Assembly: GCA_963576725.1 (NCBI GenBank) | Contig: OY755241.1 | Location: 71,495,041 to 71,559,040, forward strand | Origin: Azorinus chamasolen | Taxonomy: Eukaryota; Mollusca; Bivalvia; Cardiida; Solecurtidae | Length of the DNA stretch: 64,000 nucleotides | Direction of reading: 5' to 3' | Shown: piece by piece, positions 22,216-34,778 of the stretch | How the letters are laid out: each line of letters starts with the position of its first letter | How positions within the stretch are numbered: position 1 is the first letter of the stretch | Notes under the pieces: generated by a model | The model's database searches: none | Told to the model about the DNA's origin: nothing | What the model saw: the letters and a program-made list of their open reading frames with translations, nothing else | Made by a program: the position numbers and the translations under genes

Positions 22216-23103
22216 CATCATCGTACCATTTGATCTTATTTAAACGCAAACAAAGTCAGACATTTGCCTATCTTTGATCTTTTATTATTGAATGGCTAAT
22301 ATGAGACCACTGTTTCTACCTGCATTCATAAACAGAAAACGAACACTTACGGGATTTCGTTTATTGAGTTGAATTTCTGGTCATTGGCATTTGAATACCC
22401 ATTAACCGAATTAATTATCTGAAGTGTGCACCGTTGATGAAGAAGAATGTGTTGATTGTGATGATGTGATGATGATGATGGTCAGCCAAAATACTATGTG
22501 GCATAAATAAGATTTCGATGAAATGTTATTGTTAAAGAAAAACGTATTTTTCAAAATGTTACTTTGTAAATTTGGTGAATTCGACGCCATTTTCGTTGTT
22601 TGTGTCCACTTTGTGAATGTAACGTATTCGTTTTGGTGTGCATATAAAATCTTAACCACACGAATATATCGCATTGTATGTACCATATCCGTTTGATGTG
22701 TGTGACATATTCGATCGAATTGTTTCACCCGTGTTACATATTCCATCCGTGACATACACGGTTGAACAACGCGTCAATATAACGCATCAATCTATTTGAA
22801 AAAAAAACTAAAAGCAGCAACAAAAGAGAGGCTGCGTAACTGCCATAACATATAACTCATTATACATATTAGATATTTTACAATTGGAATTGTTTGATCG
22901 TTGGTCAGAGTCGATGGATGCATAAATATGTGTTTTTATTGATTTCTTGATAATTAATACATGAAGTTTTGGCCATTTACTTTTAAGAAGCAATACCCCC
23001 ATGCGTATTAATTCGCTGTATGTTTAAACAACGCATTTGCACATGGGTATTTAACAAATACAGAAAATATGGAGTTACATCTATTCATGTATAATGTCGT
23101 AAG
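22216..23103. other. Stretch without recognised gene
   Basis: AT-rich, with a short GATGATGATG tract near 22460. Several CATATTCG-like words occur around 22620-22750. No domain or element boundary was recognised. Confidence 0.35.
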
Positions 23104-23168
23104 CATACAGAGCAGACCCTGATCACAAGACTCACACATGAGTATATGATCTGGGTATACTGTGTTTT
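23104..23168. repeat. Palindrome P1, degenerate copy
   Basis: ACAGAGCAGACCCTGATCA at the left and TGATCTGGGTATACTGTGTT at the right form an imperfect hairpin, the P1 layout best seen at 56083-56145. Confidence 0.6.
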
Positions 23169-23204
23169 TAAAGGCATACAAATACGTACTAATGGAGTAA
23201 AGGG

Positions 23205-24024
23205 TTAACTAAGGTCCATGACATAATAACGACTGTTATACTCTATTTATGAATAACCCATTAGTTCAGCAAATTCTTCTTAAACACCATAAATTATCTC
23301 TGTCAAACAATATTGTTTTCTGTTGGCTACCTAGTCATGTTGGAATTCGGGGAAATGAAGAGGCAGATAAAACGGCCAAGTCATCCCTGAATCTGAATGA
23401 GGCAGTTTTCAAAATACCATATACTGATTTTAAACCAATGATTAAACAGCATACATGTTCCAAATGGCAGGTTTCCTGGGACAGCAATATTAACAATAAA
23501 CTACATGCCATCAAACCAACCATTGGTGATTCTCTTTTAAATTATAGAGCTGTAAGAAGAGATGAGGTGGTCCTAGCTCGCTGCCGTATCGGACACTCTC
23601 ATATTACTCATTCCTATTTACTAAAGCGCGAAGTTCAACCAGAATGTGTCTTCTGTCAAGAGCCATACACAGTAAAACATTTTTTGATTGAATGTAATGA
23701 CATTTCTATAAGACATAAATACTTTTCTGTTGATTCTATGCAAAAGTTATTTAATACAGTTCCGTACGAGAATATAATTTCGTTTTTGAAAGAGACTGGT
23801 CTTTATTCTAAAATATAAATCTGTTTAACTAGTTCTATTATTTTATTTCTGTATTCCTTTCTACATTTTCATCTTCGTATATTTTAATGATTTACATACT
23901 CGTTGATCGAGACTTTTTATTGATTTTCATGGATTCATCATAATTTTCGTCATTGGCGCTATATGACCTACTTAGTGTCGCAGTGCCGTAAAACCCAACT
24001 CACTCACACGCTCACTCTATTTTT
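23205..24024 (+). pseudogene. 5'-truncated LINE with RNase H domain and conserved 3' tail
   Basis: The frame 23249-23818 holds the end of a LINE-type RNase H (WLPSHVGIRGNEEADKTAKS at 23320-23379, with the terminal His/Asp region) and then a Cys/His motif (CVFCQEPYTVKHFLIEC near 23645-23695) typical of I/jockey-type LINEs that carry RNase H. Endonuclease and RT are absent: the copy is strongly 5'-truncated, as is usual for target-primed reverse transcription. The 3' UTR ends GACCTACTTAGTGTCGCAGT and (CTCA)n at about 24020. The terminal frame is intact, so the copy may be fairly young. The next element starts at 24025. Confidence 0.82.
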
Positions 24025-25565
24025 ATGCCCCCAAGATCGAACCTGGGGGTATATTGTTTTTGCCCTGTCTGGTTGTCTGTTTGTTTGTCAGCAACTTTAA
24101 CATTGGTCATAACTTTTGAGCCAGTACAGATAGAAACTTGATATTTGGTATGCATATGTATCTCATAAAGCCGCACATTTTGAGGGGTGACATGTCATGG
24201 TCAAGGTCAGAGGTCAAATATATGGGTCAAATCACTGACTTTAACATTGGCCATAACTTTTGGACCAGTAGAGATAGAGACTTTATATTTGGCATGCTTG
24301 TGTATCTCATGAAGCTACACATTTTGAGGGGTTACATGTCAAGATCAAGGTCATCCTTCAGGGTCAAAGATGTAATTATCTGTTTTTTTAGCTGTAACTT
24401 TAACGCAACTTTAACATTGGTCATAACTTTTGACTCATTCAGATAGAGACTTAATATTTGGCATGCATATGTATCTCATAAAGCCGCACATTTTGAAGGG
24501 TAACAGGTCAAGGTCATACTTCAAGGTCAGAGGTCAAATATATGGGTCAAATCACCGACTTTAACATTGGCCATAACTTTTGGACAAGAAAAGATAGAGA
24601 CTTGCTATTTGGCATGCTTGTGTATCTCATAAAGCTATACGTTTTGATGGGTGAAATGTCAAGGTCAAGGTCATCCTTCAGAGTCAAAGGTCAAATTGTC
24701 TGTTTCTTTGTAACTTTAACATTGGTCATAACTTTTGAACCATTACATATAGAAACTTGATATTTGGCATGCATATGTATCTGATGAAGCCGCACATTTT
24801 GAGGTGCGACAGTTAAAGGTCAAGGTCACTCTTAATGGTCAGGGGTCAAACATATGGGTCAAGTTATCGACTTTAACATTGGCCATAATTTTTGAACCAG
24901 TACAGGTAGAGACTTGATATTTGGCATACTTGTGTATCTCATGAAGCTGCAAAGTTTGAGGGTGACATGTCAAGGTCATCCTCCATGGTCAAAGGTCACC
25001 AACTTCAAATTGGCCATAAATTTTGAACCAATAGAGATAGAGTCTTGATATTTGGTACGCATGTGTATCTCATGAAGCTGCAAATTTTGTTGGGTGGCAT
25101 GTCAAGGTCAATGTCATCTTTCAGGGTCAAAGGTAAAAGACTTTAACATTGGCCATAACTTTTGAACCAATAGAGATACAGACTTGATAGTTTGTATATA
25201 TGTGTTTCTCATTTGGCTGCACAGTTTCAGGGGTGACATGTCAAGGTCATCTTTGAAGGTCAAAGGTCATTGTCATTGGCCATAACGTTTGAACCAGTAG
25301 ATATACAGCCTTGGAACTGGTATCCATGTGTATCTCATGAAGCCGCACAATTTGAGGGGTGACATGTCAAGGTCATCCTTCATGGTCAAAGGTCACCAAC
25401 TTTTAACATTGGCCATAACTTTTGAACCATAAGAGATACAGACTTGATATTTCGTATGCCTGTGTACCCCATTAAGCTGCCGGTTTGAAGAGTGACATGT
25501 CAATATCAAGGTCATCCTTCAGGGTCAAATATCATATTAAGGGGGCATAGTGTTTCACAAACACA
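24025..25565 (+). mobile_element. Pearl/HINE-like non-autonomous element with tandem core (2)
   Basis: Left hairpin end ATGCCCCCAAGATCGAACCT..GGGGGTATATTG; right end GGGGGCATAGTGTTTCACAA, the complement of the left CCCCC block. Between them are about ten diverged units of 140-160 bp: CTTTAACATTGGYCATAACT, GATATTTGGCATGC, GTGTATCTCATGAAGC, then RGGTCAAGGTCAT(C)CTTCA. The layout equals that of 4277-5790 with a different core. No coding capacity; open frames here repeat with the units. Confidence 0.7.
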
Positions 25566-26679
25566 TTTTGTTGAATAATGCAACGTGGCGTCGCTTCATC
25601 GTCTAGTTGGGAAAGTGTTCGAGACGTTTTAGAATTTTTAATTTCAACTTTCAAAAAGTGTCTACGTTTAGCTCGAAATACCACTTATTTAAAATGTCCT
25701 AGCGAGAGTCGTTTGTTTGTTTGCGTTCCTTAACGTCCGTTTCTGCTCACTATGGGCTAACAGTGTATTTTTAGTAAAGACAGCTATATCAAACCCCATA
25801 GAAAACATTCCATTACTTTAGTTACCCGTATACGAAAGTTTGCTATGTATACATGCGTGAATTAACCCTCGTAAAGGCACTGGATAACAGACTGAGCATT
25901 TTGATAACAAATAAGACTGGGTTACCGCATGCAACCACATCTAAAGTTAAAAGGCCAGACTGGTGTGATACTAAAATATACAAAAAACATTAGATAACCA
26001 TTAGAGGGTTATTACATGGATGATTTGGGCAATACCGTCTGCAGTGTCTCGAGAGGCTATTGTGGTCCGGGCCCGAAGGGCAATGGTAACAACTGTCCGT
26101 AGGGACGCTGTCAGAAACAAACGTTTATTACCGGTATCGCTTTTCTTGCCTAAAATATTTTTGTCCTTCCCTGTTTTCATTTACTTGTTTGAAATGCAAC
26201 CATAACTATACGCTATGTGTTTGATTGTTTATTTGATTTACCGATGTACATAGTCATTGCGATAAGTGTTGACGTTAGACCAAATGTGTAATTTAAAAAA
26301 AACAGCCATTAGTCACATTGTTAATATCACTTTCCTGACCTGAGACATGATCTATCTTCGGCTTGTTTATCGCGATTGGTCATAATACTCCGTGACAAAA
26401 GTAGCAAATCAAAAAAAGAAGGTAATAACGTTCCACGAGGATTGATTTCTTATAGCGCACCTATCGGGATGAATGTGTATTAGCTAGTATGTTATTGAAT
26501 GATAATGAATACCTTCGTAAATTATGCCGGAAATTACCGACGAAAATAAGCGGAATATGCATAAATCTCGGGTTTAATTGGGAGAGTAATACATGAGTAA
26601 TCGGGACCGATATGAAAGCGAGACAAAGGGTTTTTTGCAATAATATTGATTATTGTAGTCTGTTTATCACTTACATTTA
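25566..26679. other. Stretch without recognised gene; short dispersed repeat at 25725
   Basis: At 25725-25765 CGTTCCTTAACGTCCGTTTC and TGCTCACTATGGGCTAACAG match 27078-27115, an interspersed repeat (possibly part of a SINE). The remainder shows no recognised gene; an open frame at 26020-26205 has no domain signature. Confidence 0.4.
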
Positions 26680-26873
26680 TAGTAAACTCCTCTTAACCGG
26701 GGTATAGTACCATTGTCGGTCCTTGAGACAGGTGGCAACTTAATGCATGTTTAATGCCACACAGAAACCTTTTATTTGAGATTTTTGCATGACGCACCCT
26801 GCATTAAGTAGCCACCTTACTAAACTATAGAAATTATTCTTTACTTGAATTCCGCTTTAGAATCGTTTTACTG
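26680..26873. mobile_element. Tigger-type MITE with internal palindrome
   Basis: TA flanks (26678-26679 and 26874-26875) with ends TAGTAAACTCCTCTTAACCG at the left and, inward from the right, CAGTAAAACGATTCTAAAGC. The core pairs CAGGTGGCAACTTAATGCA with TGCATTAAGTAGCCACCT. Non-coding. Confidence 0.7.
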
Positions 26874-26875
26874 TA

Positions 26876-29285
26876 TATGACTTTTATACGATTTTTATAT
26901 GTACCAAGTTATACCTTTGCATAGTGAGACTCTTCCAATTTCGTAAATAGTTAAGTAACTTTTTCATCTTCTAGTTTAATGTATAAAGTAAACATTCAGC
27001 ACATACAACATAACTATTCCACTGCCTTGAACCAAATAATACTTGGGTATTGCAATCTACATGTATCTACTTTGTATTGATTAACGTCCATTTCTGCTTA
27101 CTATGGGCTAACTGGACATCATGGAGCAAGGGGAGAGGAAACAGAAACCTGGGTGCGATGCCATAATTTGATTATCGACAGCAAACTACGTAGGTCCAGT
27201 ATAGTCACATAATAGCACTGTGTCTGATCAGGGTACAGGCTGTTTGCAGATCAACTAGTATGTGAATCACAGGGGTGGAAATGCCACCGTGCACTTGAAA
27301 GCGTATGTTTACTAATAATGATTAACATAGTTATTTTTTCTGATATGTACAGACACCACTATCGAGTGTATTTCAGTTCGTGACATTGAAAGACGATATT
27401 CAGTGGATTCCAATTTTATATTTTCATCTCTACTTTTCAGAAAAACTCCTGTTGGAGTAGACATTGCGAGTCTCCGGGATATTGTTAATGAAGTGAGAGA
27501 AAACAGACCTTTAAAGTCAACGACACAAGAGAAACGAAAATCGATAATGTGGATGATGAAATCAAAGGCCTGAACAGCCATAATTGCTTTCGAGTTTGAT
27601 AAGGATGTTAAGTGTAAGGGAAGAAGTTGCTGTACATGTTAATCACCATTTTTGACGTCTTGGAATTGTTTAATGTAATACTAAAATATGACAGACTGTA
27701 GCAACAGTCAAACCATAAGCAAAGTGGTTATTGGTAACACTCAGACAGTCCTTGACCTCAACAAGTCAGAAATGCAATGCTGAGTGACAGTGTCCATCTT
27801 TCAATTCATATCAAAGCAATATCAAATGCTGTTGTGTATTTCAAAGCACTACCCTCTTTATTAATTACGAATCGTAGAATTTTAAATACTGTTTAGACAA
27901 TGTAGTATGAAATTTTAGTTAAATTGTGTTCGGGTTTATATACATGTATGCAAACACACACACATTAATCCAAAATCTTGGTTGATTCATAATGATATCA
28001 AATGTACAGTAAATTCCTAATAATCCATATTATGTTTTATCCTATCAAAACTCCACCATGAATTCCACTGATCATAAACTTATATGAATCCCAACTTTTA
28101 TATTCCAATTTATTCTTGAAATTTGGACTGACAGCATTTTGTTATTAACACTCAAGATTACAGATAAATCATTTTCAAATGAATTCTATAATTGTTCTAT
28201 CATTACTGGGTCTATTCAAAATAGCCAAACGGAGACTAACCCCTGTAAATATACATGATCAGAGTACACTGTTTTACACCTTTTTAAAATATAACTTAAT
28301 TTCCATCAGATCAGGATATTGATGGCCAAGAATGATATCATCTCTGGCTATTTCATATCAAATTTGTTGTCAAATGTTCTTTGCTATGACATCTCCCAGG
28401 GTTTTTTCTTTGATTTTAGGGAAAGGGCATGTCCTTACCGGAGGGAGAAAATAAGCGTGAATTGAATGCTTATGGGGAAAAGGTCAGAAAATATCAACAT
28501 AACATTTAACATGTTCATATTTTTTCTCTATCAAGTGACAGTCCAATTCAATTAAAAGCATTTCATGCAGTTCTGATAATTTAATGGGGGTTTTCTTGTG
28601 TGTTTTGTCTGCAACTGCACAACTCCTGGCTATTACTAAAATTGTAAACACGTCATCAATGAGTTTTCATAAAACCCCATTTTAAATCAGAAGTCAGTAA
28701 ATCTCAACTATTCCATTAACCAAGACAAATATGATCGGACTTTTGGTATATAAAGATATCGGCAGTTTTTGTAAATGAAGAAGCCTACATGTATGTCTCG
28801 CATTTTTGCGATGACAATGGCATTCATGGAAAGTTCCATCTCGGTTTGTGGAGAAACTAATTAATCCAGTGTAGAGAGTAATACGCATACTAGGCTGTTA
28901 ACACTGCAAGAGAAGTTGGCATTTCTATCGTGTTTCATCAGTAAAATTACGCTAATAGAAAGAAATTGTTGTGGTACTGCTGGTATGAAAGCGAAAGTAC
29001 AGACACTGCGATTCATAAACGCTATACGGATTACTCGGATCTCCGGTACCCCGGATCTCTAGGTTAGACGGATGTATAGAAATGCTGTTAGCGTTTTATC
29101 ACGTACACGGTGTTGATATAAAAAATCCCTCTCCGTCCCTATCGGCGGAGAGGTAATTTATCAATGAAAAACACAACAGGTTTTCTAGTTGGGAAGTCTT
29201 TGCTATCCGCGGAGAAGAAATTTATAATTTACAGACAAGCTTTTGCTGCTGTAGAAACGCCAATGTGTTGCGAAAACAATGTTTA
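26876..29285. other. Long stretch without recognised gene
   Basis: It contains a copy of the short repeat at 27078-27170 (TTAACGTCCATTTCTGCTTA) and one weak candidate exon (27442-27573). A small hairpin (CTCTCCG..CGGAGAG) lies at 29131-29153. Otherwise nothing recognised. Confidence 0.35.
27442..27573 (+). CDS. Weak candidate terminal exon, unknown
   Basis: After CTACTTTTCAG (ending 27440) a frame reads KTPVGVDIASLRDIVNEVRE and ends MKSKA-stop at 27573. The same frame is open for about 45 further codons upstream, so the acceptor is not needed to explain it. The composition is protein-like, but no family is recognised and no partner exon is seen. Confidence 0.2.
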   Translation, partial: KTPVGVDIASLRDIVNEVRENRPLKSTTQEKRKSIMWMMKSKA

Positions 29286-29401
29286 ACTAAACACCAGGAA
29301 TGAGGCTCATATACGCGTATATGATAAATGCTGATTTTCAAGCTTGCGCAACTCATATCCGCGGATATGAACTTCATATCTGGTCAGATCCGGTGTTTAG
29401 T
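29286..29401. mobile_element. Small foldback element with two perfect 16-bp palindromes
   Basis: The ends are inverted: ACTAAACACCAGGA at the left and TCCGGTGTTTAGT at the right. Inside are CATATACGCGTATATG (29308-29323) and CATATCCGCGGATATG (29354-29369), each a perfect palindrome. ATGAGGCTCATAT and ATATGAACTTCATAT extend the symmetry. Confidence 0.6.
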
Positions 29402-29599
29402 CATACCGATATTCTTTCGCGTTTTTTGGGAGTATATTCAATAATTCAAGCTTTTAAAAGGTTGATCTTGTGTATACTAGAAGTTATCTGACAAAGCGAA
29501 GTGTTATTAAATGCATGAAAAGTAAATAAATTAATGAACAATTTACAACAAAACTAGTTTAGAATTGAAGAGAACTATTTTCTCATGCGCATGTTCACA

Positions 29600-32500
29600 A
29601 GAAATAGTGAACTCTTTGCCGTAAAAACGAAAGCAATAAAAACTGAAGACCAAAAAGAGGAGAAAAAGTGTCGATGGAACAAAAATCAGAAAGGAAGCAA
29701 ACTATATGCAAGTTGATGATGAGTATTATACTGTTGCAAAGAATGTAGTCCAAATTAGTCAAAAACAAAAGAAAAGAAGAAAAAGAAAACAAATGTTGAT
29801 GTGTCAGATGTTTTTTATATGGATGACTCTGATATATTTCTTACCGAAATGCGACACAAACCAAACCAGAGAAAGGTGCTAGCGGGGATAAAGAAAGCTC
29901 ACCAAAAACAAAACTGAAAAATACCGAAAGATTCAAGAGCAGATTGAGCAATGTGATATAGACGAAAAGCAAGCATTTTATGACACACAAACTGATAAGG
30001 TTGATAGAACGAAAAAGAAGAAGAAAAGGAGAAAGAAACAGGTTAATGCGCAATATGATGATAGTTGTAATGAGCACACTGATAATGAATTAAAAGGAAA
30101 GACTAAACAGGATCAACTTAAATCTACCGAAAAGCTGTCTGACACTGAAAAGGAAAGTATCGACGGAACAAACAAAACTGAAAATAAGAAAACAAGGAAG
30201 TAAACAGATTATGTGACAGATGATGATTATTATATGAACACAATGAAAGTAGTCAAAAGTAGTCAGAAAAAGAAAAAGAAAATGACTGTTGATGTGCAAG
30301 ATGATTATTATATGGATAACTCTGATATAATTGTTGCAGACAGAAACAAAACAAGAGAACGGTGCTGGTGAGGACGAAGACAGATCATCAAAACAAAATC
30401 AGAAAAAACGAAATATTCACGAGCAAATTGAACCATATGATATAGACGAACAACAACCATCGTTTGACACAAAAATAAGAATGATAGAAAGAAAAAGAGA
30501 AAGAAAAAGGCTAATGTGCAAGATGATGACACGTAGCATGATGATGGTGAAATAAAAGATGAGATGAAACAAGAGAGGATAAGAAAGTAATTCTTTACAC
30601 AGGATCAACTGAAATCTACAGAAAAGTTCCACACTTCGGAGTCTGAAGACTTTTTAGTAGCAGATGAGAACTTGGTCGAAGAAAGTAAAATGTCGGAAGA
30701 GGTGAAATGGGGTGCATTCACATACATGACGACAAAAGAATCAGAAAAGGTCTCATACCCGGCCTACAGTAACATTTCCACACGAAACGGCTGGAGAAAA
30801 GCAAGCCTTGGAATTATCTTCAGAAATATGGTCAGCTATAGCACCACTACATATAACGTATGGAAGACAAAACCGGAAAGTAAGCAAACTGTCTGGAGAC
30901 TGGACAAACCTTTTTGCCGAAAATGTATGAAAGTCGCACCCAGGTTGTGTCTTGCACTTTAAATGGCATAACGTGAAAATGCCCAATAGTAGGAAGATAT
31001 CGATGATGTTTTTATACCGCAAAAGAGGTATGCAAAGGGAAAACTGCTGTGCCAAATTTGAATTCACTATTTCAAAAGAACCACTCTTTCAAGTGGAAGT
31101 AAAGGAAAATTGCACTGTTAATGGATACGTTTTTCACGATATGGACGAAGTTAACCGAAGAGATGTGAAAGGAGCACAATGCGTCCTTCAGGGTAAAACG
31201 CTTGCACAATCACCTGCTTTCGATATGTACTATACTAATTTAAGGAATGTTCTTCCAGAAGAAATGGAGCAAGGGAATTTCACCGCTGTTCCAATACCAG
31301 ACGTTTTAAGGAAAATTGTTTCCGAGGTGCTTCGAAAAGAGTATTTACACTCGAAGAAATAGAAATACTGAAAGAGAGCTACAGTACTAACCAGTACATA
31401 CAGGACAGTGGGATGGACCCGTTTACTTTAATACTTTTCACAGAGGATTTGAAACTAATAAGGAAACTATCAAAAATGACTTAAACATTTACATTGATGC
31501 AACCGGATCAATCATTACTACCATTACAGGTCAGAAACACCCGTATATTCCGTGGTTGTCAGACCAAACAACTCCCTTCCGCCGGTATCCATGGGTGACA
31601 TGATATCAACGCATCACACGATTCCTCGAATAGAACGGTGAATATGAAAGGAAACAAAATGAAAATAAGAAACATTGAGACAATTTTCAGTATGGCAATC
31701 GTCCAAGCTTGCCTCAGGCAGTTTTGTTCGGCAAACATAAAGGAGTATGTGCGACGGTGTTACGAAATCTGCTCCAAAGAGAAATGGGATTCTAAATTCA
31801 CATGCCTTCACATTTGTGCGGCACATGTATTCAGTAACTTTATACGAAGTCTGAACGCTGCCAACGTTACAACGACAAAAAATCAAGAAAAGTATTGCTA
31901 AATTCATTTGCCGCACTACAAAATACAATATCACTTCAGGAAGCCGAAGCAATGTACAAATACCTTTGTCTCATTTTCATTTCGGAGCAATCATCCACTC
32001 AAACTGAACAGGCATTTAGGCGAGTGGGACAGAAATGTCAACGTGAAAACGAGGATGAGAAAAAAAAAGATATACAACTTCCAGCTGAAGCAGAATACAT
32101 GGAGCTGATGACGATCAAATAAGTTTCTCCATTTACACACGTCTTCCGAAATATTAGAGATAATGTTTTTGGACTTACACTTACAACAGGCAAATCTGAG
32201 AAAGCCGACGAGTTCTGTTGTAGACATCCTTGAGGATAGGTTTCTGCCAACCATTCCCATGTGGAGTGGAATGCTCCGTAGTTTTCTACCAACGACTGAG
32301 AGGGAAATTTTAACTCGTGACATAAACATCAACGCAGAAAATTGGTTCAAAATGTCTGAAAATTGACAAGAAGATGACAATAATGAAACCGGCAAAATTT
32401 GTCCCAAAACTTAAGAATACGATAGAAGGGCGACTGGCAGAGCAACACTTTCTCAGTGCAAGAAAACCCAAAACAAAGAAAAGAAAGGGGAAAACAGCAC

Positions 32501-32620
32501 CTTCGCCGGATTTGGAAGAGGAAATACGGAAAAACAAAAAGAAGAGACAAGCTCAGTCGAAATACCATGCAACGGAAAAATACTTAAAATTGACAAAACT
32601 CTTCCACCTGTTATGAGGTG
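29600..32620 (+). pseudogene. Transposase-like multicopy ORF, decayed (uncharacterised family)
   Basis: The N-terminal region (29600-30600) is Lys/Asp/Glu-rich and internally duplicated: KKKTNVDVSDVFYMDDSD near 29770 and KKKMTVDVQDDYYMDNSD near 30260. From 30672 the frame becomes globular: VKWGAFTYMTTKESEKVSYP; CCAKFEFTISKEPLFQVEVK; CTVNGYVFHDMDEVNRRDVK near 31110. Downstream, in shifting frames, come LNIYIDATGSIITTITGQKH (near 31485), IETIFSMAIVQACLRQFC (near 31670), FTCLHICAAHVFSNFIRSLN (near 31797) and NAENWFKM (32333). The Asp in IDATGS, the DFS-like block and the HICAAH block resemble a DDE-type transposase core found as many uncharacterised bivalve proteins, as I recall them; this is not verified. 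Many stops and frameshifts. Its C-terminal part runs into the duplication at 32455. Confidence 0.5.
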
Positions 32621-34778
32621 AGGTGGACAAGAACAAGGGATTCATCTTTCAAACACCTATCCAATCGGCAACGGTCTAACGATTCTGCAAATGTTTTGAA
32701 TAACAAATAAATCGTTCAAAAATGCACTTAAAGAGCCTACCTCAGAGGTTTTTAAAACTCTTGCTTCTGTAATGATGTTAATAACTGAGGAGAAATATTC
32801 AGTGCTGTCAAACTCATTTGGACAGGTTTTGTGAAGCCGACCAAAGAATAAACAGAAGCCAGATCGAAAGACCTGTTCGGAGACGAATACCATTTACTAC
32901 TACAGCATGTTTGTAAAAAGTGGGTTTCCGATATTGTATCAGTGTGTGACCAGACTGAGTGTCCCGTTCCAATTCAGCATACCAAACAGAAGCCTGGTGA
33001 CATAGCAATAGGTAAATAGTAAATAGGCAATAGTAAATCATCGTGTTTTTCATTATATTACATCATTGATTTATAGGATAGAAACACCAGTAACAGTTTA
33101 AATGACGAATTAGACGATAATGAAAATGTTGTTAATGTGTTGTTTCAATAAAACAACATCATCATCATCATCATTATTTTTAACGAAATCCTATTAACCA
33201 TTTTCTTCATCAATGAAGACATAGTGCCATCAGCATCGGTGAAGTTAATTTGATAAAAATATTAGCAAATGTAGCTTAATAAAAATATTAGCAAATGTAG
33301 CCTAACATGAACAATATAAAATAATATTTGACGCAAATATAAATCTTATGTTTCTTACAAATTCATAAATGTTATATTCAATATCATTATTATATGCGAT
33401 GTTGCTTCTTAAAATTATAGTTTGCTTTTAATATATTTTTCAGGCAAATGCACCAGTGTTGCAATAATTTGACAGTAAGTAACCAATAACACATACAGTG
33501 GACAGTAGTTCAAAGGTATTAGGCACAGCACTAGTTCAGAATGGCAGACCAGTTGCATTAGCGTCTCAAGCATTAACAGAGACAAAACAGCGATATTCTC
33601 AAATTGAAAAGGAAACTTTGTAGTCGTGTTTGGAGTCAGGAAATTCAGACAGTACAAGAAAACCCAAAACAAAGAAAAGAAAGGGGGAAACAGCACCTTC
33701 GCCGGATTTGGAAGAGGAAATACGGAAAAACAAAAAGAAGAGACAAGCTCAGTCGAAATACCATGCAACGGAAAAATACTTAAAATTGACAAAACTCTTC
33801 CACCTGTTATGAGGTGAGGTGGACAAGAACAAGGGATTCATCTTTCAAACACCTATCCAATCGGCAACGGTCTAACGATTCTGCAAATGTTTTGAATAAC
33901 AAATAAATCGTTCAAAAATGCACTTAAAGAGCCTACCTCAGAGGTTTTTAAAACTCTTGCTTCTGTAATGATGTTAATAACTGAGGAGAAATTCAGTGCT
34001 GTCAAACTCATTTGGACAGGTTTTGTGAAGCAAGTTCGGAGACGAATACCATTTACTACTACAGCATGTTTGTAAAGAGTGGGTTTCCGATATTGTATCA
34101 GTGTGTGACCAGACTGAGTGTCCCGTTCCAATTCAGCATACCAAACAGAAGCCTGGTGACATAGCAATAGGTAAATAGTAAATAGGCAATAGTAAATCAT
34201 CGTGTTTTTCATTATATTACATCATTGATTTATAGGATAGAAACACCAGTAACAGTTTAAATGACGAATTAGACGATAATGAAAATGTTGTTAATGTGTT
34301 GTTTCAATAAAACAACAACATCATCATCATCATTATTTTTAACGTAATCATATTAACCATTTTCTTCATCAATGAAGACATAGTGCCATCAGCATCGGTG
34401 AAGTTAATTTGATAAAAATATTAGCAAAAGTAGCTTAATAAAAATATTAGCAAATGTAGCCTAACATGAACAATATAAAATAATATTTGACGCAAATATA
34501 AATCTTATGTTTCTTACAAATTCATAAATGTTATATTCAATATCATTATTATATGCGATGTTGCTTCTTAAAATTATAGTTTGCTTTTAATATATTTTTC
34601 AGGCAAATGCACCAGTGTTGCAATAATTTGACAGTAAGTAACCAATAACACATACAGTGGACAGTAGTTCAAAGGTATTAGGCACAGCACTAATTCAGAA
34701 TGGCAGACCAGTTGCATTAGCGTCTCAAGCATTAACAGAGACAAAACAGCGATATTCTCAAATTGAAAAGGAAACTTT
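32455..34778 (+). repeat. 1196-bp tandem segmental duplication
   Basis: Copy 1 spans 32455-33650 and copy 2 starts at 33651: AGAAAACCCAAAACAAAGAA at 32461 and 33657. The copies are almost identical. Copy 2 lacks about 40 bp present in copy 1 near 32830-32870 and carries a few substitutions. The breakpoint joins AGTGCA to AGTACA (6-bp microhomology). The unit contains the C-terminal end of the transposase-like ORF, non-coding sequence, and the first part of a gypsy RNase H. Confidence 0.92.
33515..33650 (+). pseudogene. Ty3/gypsy RNase H N-terminal fragment (duplicated copy)
   Basis: The translation contains QNGRPVALASQALTET and KQRYSQIEKE, the conserved start of a gypsy-type RNase H. The frame then hits TAG at the 33620 junction and runs into duplicated foreign sequence at 33651. 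The second copy lies at 34665-34778. Confidence 0.75.

Noticed and set aside
24138..24760. Open frames of 70-100 codons in the tandem element
   Set aside because: The peptide repeats with the DNA unit and contains no family signature; the DNA is a non-coding element core.
30308..30632. Leu/Phe-rich minus-strand frames opposite the Lys-rich coding remnant
   Set aside because: They are the reverse complement of AAA/GAA-rich plus-strand coding sequence.
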